Shown here: positions 60,052 through 64,000 of the stretch, in pieces
Position numbering within the stretch: the first letter of the stretch is position 1
Layout of the letters: each line of letters opens with the position of its first letter
Source of the DNA: Caprimulgus europaeus
Taxonomy: Eukaryota > Chordata > Aves > Caprimulgiformes > Caprimulgidae
Direction of reading: 5' to 3'
Assembly: GCA_907165065.1 (NCBI GenBank)
Contig: OU015550.1
Span: 2,036,001-2,100,000 of the forward strand
Length of the DNA: 64,000 bases
Notes under the pieces: model-generated
What the model was told of the DNA's origin: nothing
The model's database searches: none
Seen by the model: the letters and a program-made list of their open reading frames with translations, nothing else
Position numbers and translations under genes: made by a program

Positions 60052-60488
60052 CTGAATCATGGAATCACCTCGACTGGAAAAGCCCTTCAAGCTCATGGAG
60101 TCCAACCATGAACCCAACACTGACCAGTCCCCACTGACCCCTGTCCCTCAGCACTGTGTCTACATGACTCTTCAATCCCTCCAGGGATGGGGACTCCACC
60201 ACTGCCCTGGGCAACCCCTGCCAATGCCTCAGAACCCTTTCAGCAAAGAAATTCTTCCTCACATCCCATCTCAACTGCCCTGGCCACAACTGGAGCCCAT
60301 TTCCTCTTGTCCTGTCCCTTGGTCCTTGGTTGAACAGACCCACCCCCACCTCTCTGCACCCTCCTGGCAGGGACTTGGACAGAGCCAGAAGGTCTCCCCT
60401 CAGCCTCCTTTTCTCCAGGCTCAACACCCCCAGTTCCCTCAGCCAGGAACTCAGCACACTTGTGCTCCAGACCCTTCCCCAGCTCCGT
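60052..60488 (-). mobile_element. Young CR1 3' fragment, antisense
   Basis: Begins with the complement of the tail (TGAATCATGGAATCACC) and ends CACTTGTGCTCCAGACCC. With the 53.0- and 58.5-kb copies it forms inverted repeats. Confidence 0.9.
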
Positions 60489-61084
60489 TGCCCACCATGT
60501 CCCGTTGGGATGGGGAGTGAGACCCTTTTACCTGCAGAATTTCACCATCAAGCGTTAAAGGTGGGTTCATAGGTGCAAATATCTCATCCTCCAAAGCTGA
60601 ATCACACCCGCAGCTCCAACCTGTGCTGCTCCTGGGCTCAGCTTTGCCATGACAAGGTTCTGGTGTGGCTGGAGATGTGGTGTCCTCCCACTGTTGGGTC
60701 TGGGGTCCCTGAGTGTCCCCAGGCTTTGGGCCAGCCCTGAGCGTTGCTGCCAGTGAAGGGTGGGCTCCAGGTTTGTACCTGAGTTCTGGGGAGAAGAATG
60801 TGGGTCCTGCCTGCTCCTTCTGCTTCTGTGGTCTGAGACAAAGTGACTCCTCTAATATATCGAATTATCCTTGGAGGAAAGGGGGGACCAAACCTCCTGC
60901 CCCCCACCCAAGCACTCCCCTTCCCCAGGGCAGAGCCGCAGCAGTGGCCAGGAGGGCACCTCTGGGGCTGCTCTTTTTGGCCAAGGGTGGAGGGGAGAGG
61001 GGCATTAGAAAGAGGCTTTTGCTTTTCCCCACAACACCAAGGTGGGCAAAGCTGAGCCTGCCCCCCTCTGCCAGGATTTGTGGC

Positions 61085-61555
61085 TATTTTTTTTCTTTTT
61101 AATTTTCTATTTTAAAATTATTTTTATTTTTATTTTTATTATTTTAATCTTTATTTTTATTGTTTTATTTTTATTTTAAATTATTCTTTATTTTAATTAT
61201 TTTAATCTTTATTTTTATTATTCTTTATTTTTATTGTTTTATTTTTATTTTAAATTATTCTTTATTTTAATTATTTTTATCTTTGTTTTTATTATTCTTT
61301 CTTTTTTTAAAAAATTAATATTTTTATTATGCTTTATTTTAATTGTTTTTATTTTTATTATTCTTTATTTTAATTATTTTTATCTTTATTTTTATTGTTC
61401 TTTAATTATTTTAATTTCTATCCTTTTAACCTTGATTTTTATTATTCTTTTATTCTTTTTATTTTTCCTTTCACTTTTCATTTTTATTTTTAATCATTTC
61501 TTATTTTTATACTTTTAATTTTTTCTATTTATTTTATTTAATTAATTATTTTTTT
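61085..61555. repeat. T-rich low-complexity tract (TTTTTATT-type)
   Basis: About 470 bases of TTATTTTTATT, TTCTTTATTTT and TTTTAATTATT variants on plus. It ends just before the GC-rich block proposed as the SLC6A17 promoter. The Phe/Ile-rich frame over it is an artefact. Confidence 0.88.
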
Positions 61556-61619
61556 TGGAATGCAAAAGTCCCCCTTCGAAGAGGTGTGTGTGTGTATTGG
61601 GGGGGGGGTGGCACCCCAG

Positions 61620-61740
61620 CTTTGACGTTCAGCCTCGATGACTCAAGCCTACGTCAGAGGCTGCGTATCCCTATTTATTTATTTATTTATAGATATATAT
61701 TTTTAATTATTTTTTTCCATTTTTTTAAATTTATTTTTTT
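61620..61740 (+). promoter_or_regulatory. Candidate SLC6A17 promoter with three bZIP-type motifs
   Basis: TGACGT (61623-61628), TGACTCA (61639-61645) and TACGTCA (61650-61656) fall within 34 bases, a CRE/AP-1-like cluster. A TATTTATTTATTTATAG run follows at about 61672. It directly precedes a GC-rich block that ends in a splice donor. Confidence 0.5.
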
Positions 61741-62035
61741 TCCGGTGCGGAGCGGAGCGGTGCGGAGTTCCCTCCCCTCCAGAGAAGCGGAGCGGGGCCG
61801 GACCGAGCCCAGCGCGCATCCGCCGAGGAGGAGTGTGGTGGGGAGGGAACGGGGGAGGGAGGAGAAGGAGGAAGAAGAAGCAGCGACCTCCCGGGGTGCG
61901 GAGACAGCGGCGGCGGCGGCGGCTGCTTCCCCGGTTCCCTCCAGCACCGGGAGCCGCGTTACCGATCCCTCCCCGCACCGGAGCGGGGGTCCCCGCTCTG
62001 TTTCATCATCCCGGAGCCGCCGCCTCAGCGCCCAG
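61741..62035 (+). other. SLC6A17: Probable 5' untranslated exon 1 of SLC6A17
   Basis: A GC- and CpG-rich block that ends at a strong donor: CGCCCAG at 62029-62035, then GTAAGA. SLC6A17 is a neuronal vesicular amino-acid transporter gene and the next plus-strand gene after ALX3 in vertebrates; its first exon is non-coding in mammals as I recall. No transporter-coding sequence is present in the window. The identity is therefore by synteny, and the 5' boundary is a guess. Confidence 0.5.
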
Positions 62036-64000
62036 GTAAGACCCGGGGAGGGGGTGTAGGGTGGGGTGGGGTCTCCCCGGGTACCACCCGCTTTATTCGC
62101 CCCCTTCCCAGCGCTGCTGTTTTGGGGTGAAAAATGCTCAGAATGGGTTGGGGAGGGGGCGAGTGGAGTCTGGAGACATCAGACGTGACACTAAGGGTGG
62201 TGGCACTAAAAGCTAGAGGGGACATTTGAAGACAGCAAATGGCTTCAGTCACCCCGGGAAGGTTGGGGGGAGCTACCGAGGAGGGGGTGGGCACTGGTCA
62301 CCCAGCTCAGGTTGGTTGGGGGGCTCATCCCCTCCAAGCTACTGGATGGGCAGAACTGGAGCTTCCAGATTGACCTTGACAATAACATTGGGAGAGGAGA
62401 ACGTTCAGCTGCGTTATTTCCTTCCTGCCCCCCTAAAATGATTTATTTTATTAATTTACAAAGGGGGTTTATTTCCCCTTTTATTATTTATTTATTTATT
62501 TATTTATTTATGGTTAATGCTGTGTGTGCTTGGTTTTGAGGCAGAAAAACGAAGCTTGAGGTTCTAGTTTTGTGTCATTCTCAATATTGGGTGTGGAGAA
62601 TCTTTCTTTCTTTCCTTCCTGCCCATTTATTGCCCCCCTAGAGGTGCCCCAAGGTCCGTGTTTCACGTTGGCATCTTGGCCACCTGCAAATTTGCATCGC
62701 TCGGGGGAATATGAGCCTTCAACCAGCTGAGAAATCTACTCCCAGCTCTTTATAAAGGACCCAGAAGGTGAAATCCTTCTTCTCTCATCATGCTTTGGGT
62801 CTGAGGCACCTGAGGTTTGAATCCAGCAGGAGCTGATGCAACTATTTCTGGTCTTGGGAGGAGGAAAAAAACCAAACCACCTCGAAAAGCCACAGCAGCT
62901 GAGCTATTCTGGGCAGAGCATGAGAGTTCCTTGTGAATATCTCTCTAGAGGTGTCAGGACTAGGTCAAGGAACCTGGATGGTGGTTTGATGGCATCTGAG
63001 CTGCTGGGAAAGGAAATAAAATGTGGGTCTGAGCTTGTCCTCTGAGATAAATTAGAGACAGCTTCACTGAAATCGAGCAGAATCAAAGGCTTGGGTTTAA
63101 ATCTGGAGTGACTCCATTGAAGCTACTTCAAGCTGGCAGAGAATTTGGAGTTAAACCAGAGCCAAGCTGGAGTCACAAGGATTAAATTTACCCTGGATCA
63201 GATGTTGACCTCCACACATCCAGACCCAACCGTGGCCTTGGGAGGGGGGTTCTTGTTTTGGGGGGGTGTTTTTAAGCCCAGCCTTGGGGTTTTGTGTTGA
63301 TTTATTTGTTTACAAACGTAGCAGCAGCTTCGTGAATGACAAGAGGGGAAACCAAAACTCCCACAGGGGTTTGGATGTTGCCCATGAGGAGAAACCCAGG
63401 TTGGTTTTGGGGTTCAGGCACTGAGCTTTAGTCAGAGTGGGTGAGTTTAGAAGGGTCACTGGTATCTCACTGGGGAGAAAAAGATCATCTGGTGAATCAA
63501 GCAGAGCCCTGGAGGAGCCGTGTGACGCTTGGCTTTGGTAGGGTCACGTTCTCGCAGCTGATCTGTGTTTTCCTGGTACCAAATGAGAGATGAAAAGGGA
63601 CCAAAATGCGCTGAATCAATGGGCTGATTGATCCACTTCGTGACAAAGCCAAGAGCCAAGGTTTCTCCTCCTCCCCTGCTGTTGTGGCTGGCTCGTGACC
63701 CATTGGCAAAACTGCCCTTTTCTGAGGGTTTTGGGGGTTTTTTTGGTACCTATTGAAGAAAATTGTCCCTGTAATGTCACAATGTGGCATAAAAAACCCA
63801 AGCTGGGGGTGGTGGGAAATGTACCCACCTTGGGGTGAAGCACGTGGCTCCACCTCTACTTGCCTTTAGAGGAGCTGAGGGTTATTTATAACATCTGGGG
63901 GGGGGTTTGCTGGTGAGAGGCACTTGGGTGGGTGTCAGACAGAAGCGGGGGCAGCTCTGATTCATCAGTGAGTGTGAATGGCTCCTGTGGCGTGATGCTA
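62036..64000 (+). other. SLC6A17: Probable SLC6A17 intron 1 (partial)
   Basis: After the donor at 62036 there is no acceptor followed by a transporter-like exon up to the window end. It contains a (TTTA)n run near 62483-62512 and a G-run at 63897-63905. No other gene is seen. Confidence 0.45.

Noticed and set aside
45001..61600. UBL4B, expected between ALX3 and SLC6A17 in mammals
   Set aside because: No ubiquitin-like ORF seen; UBL4B is, to my knowledge, a mammalian retrogene, so absence is expected.

Overview
The window is vertebrate nuclear DNA, almost certainly from a bird. It carries many CR1 retroposon 3' ends (with the ATTCTGTGAT-type tail), avian ERVL-type LTRs with internal TAA/AAT tracts, and two intron-containing genes whose order and strands match the conserved AHCYL1 > STRIP1 > < ALX3 / SLC6A17 > block of human 1p13. 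Short introns, high GC and abundant minisatellites suggest a microchromosome. The species cannot be named from the sequence.

Layout. Positions 1-1920 look like the 3' UTR of the upstream gene (AHCYL1 by synteny), ending at a poly(A) signal at 1892. Positions 2320-2830 form a CpG-rich promoter with YY1 and ETS motifs, leading into STRIP1 (+ strand, 21 coding exons, 2706-14263, 819 aa, all splice sites and phases consistent). STRIP1 introns hold an LTR with a CR1 nested in it and a second CR1 with reverse-transcriptase remnants. STRIP1 converges on ALX3 (- strand, four coding exons, 24256 down to 17736, 311 aa); an overlapping pair of poly(A) signals near 16056-16080 could end both genes. ALX3 encodes a complete paired-type homeodomain and a recognisable C-terminus, with no frameshift or stop.

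From 24.4 to 34.9 kb, upstream of ALX3, is a dense block of tandem repeats: a 43-bp minisatellite, a 1.2-kb polypyrimidine array, an inverted 0.5-kb polypurine partner, a 26-bp GC minisatellite, and then a 3.7-kb AT-rich island of triplet and 22-bp arrays. From 35 to 61.6 kb I see no protein-coding gene; it is intergenic DNA with solo LTRs, CR1 fragments (one nested in another), local duplications, a perfect 34-bp-arm palindrome and a few candidate regulatory patches. At 61.6-62.04 kb a GC-rich block with three bZIP-type motifs ends in a strong splice donor. By synteny it is the 5' untranslated first exon and promoter of SLC6A17 (+), whose first intron fills the rest.

The most notable point is an apparently intact ALX3 in a bird, a gene I recall being reported as lost in chicken. 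It is embedded in GC-rich, low-complexity DNA of the kind that drops out of assemblies. I found no CRISPR, prokaryotic or otherwise exotic system.
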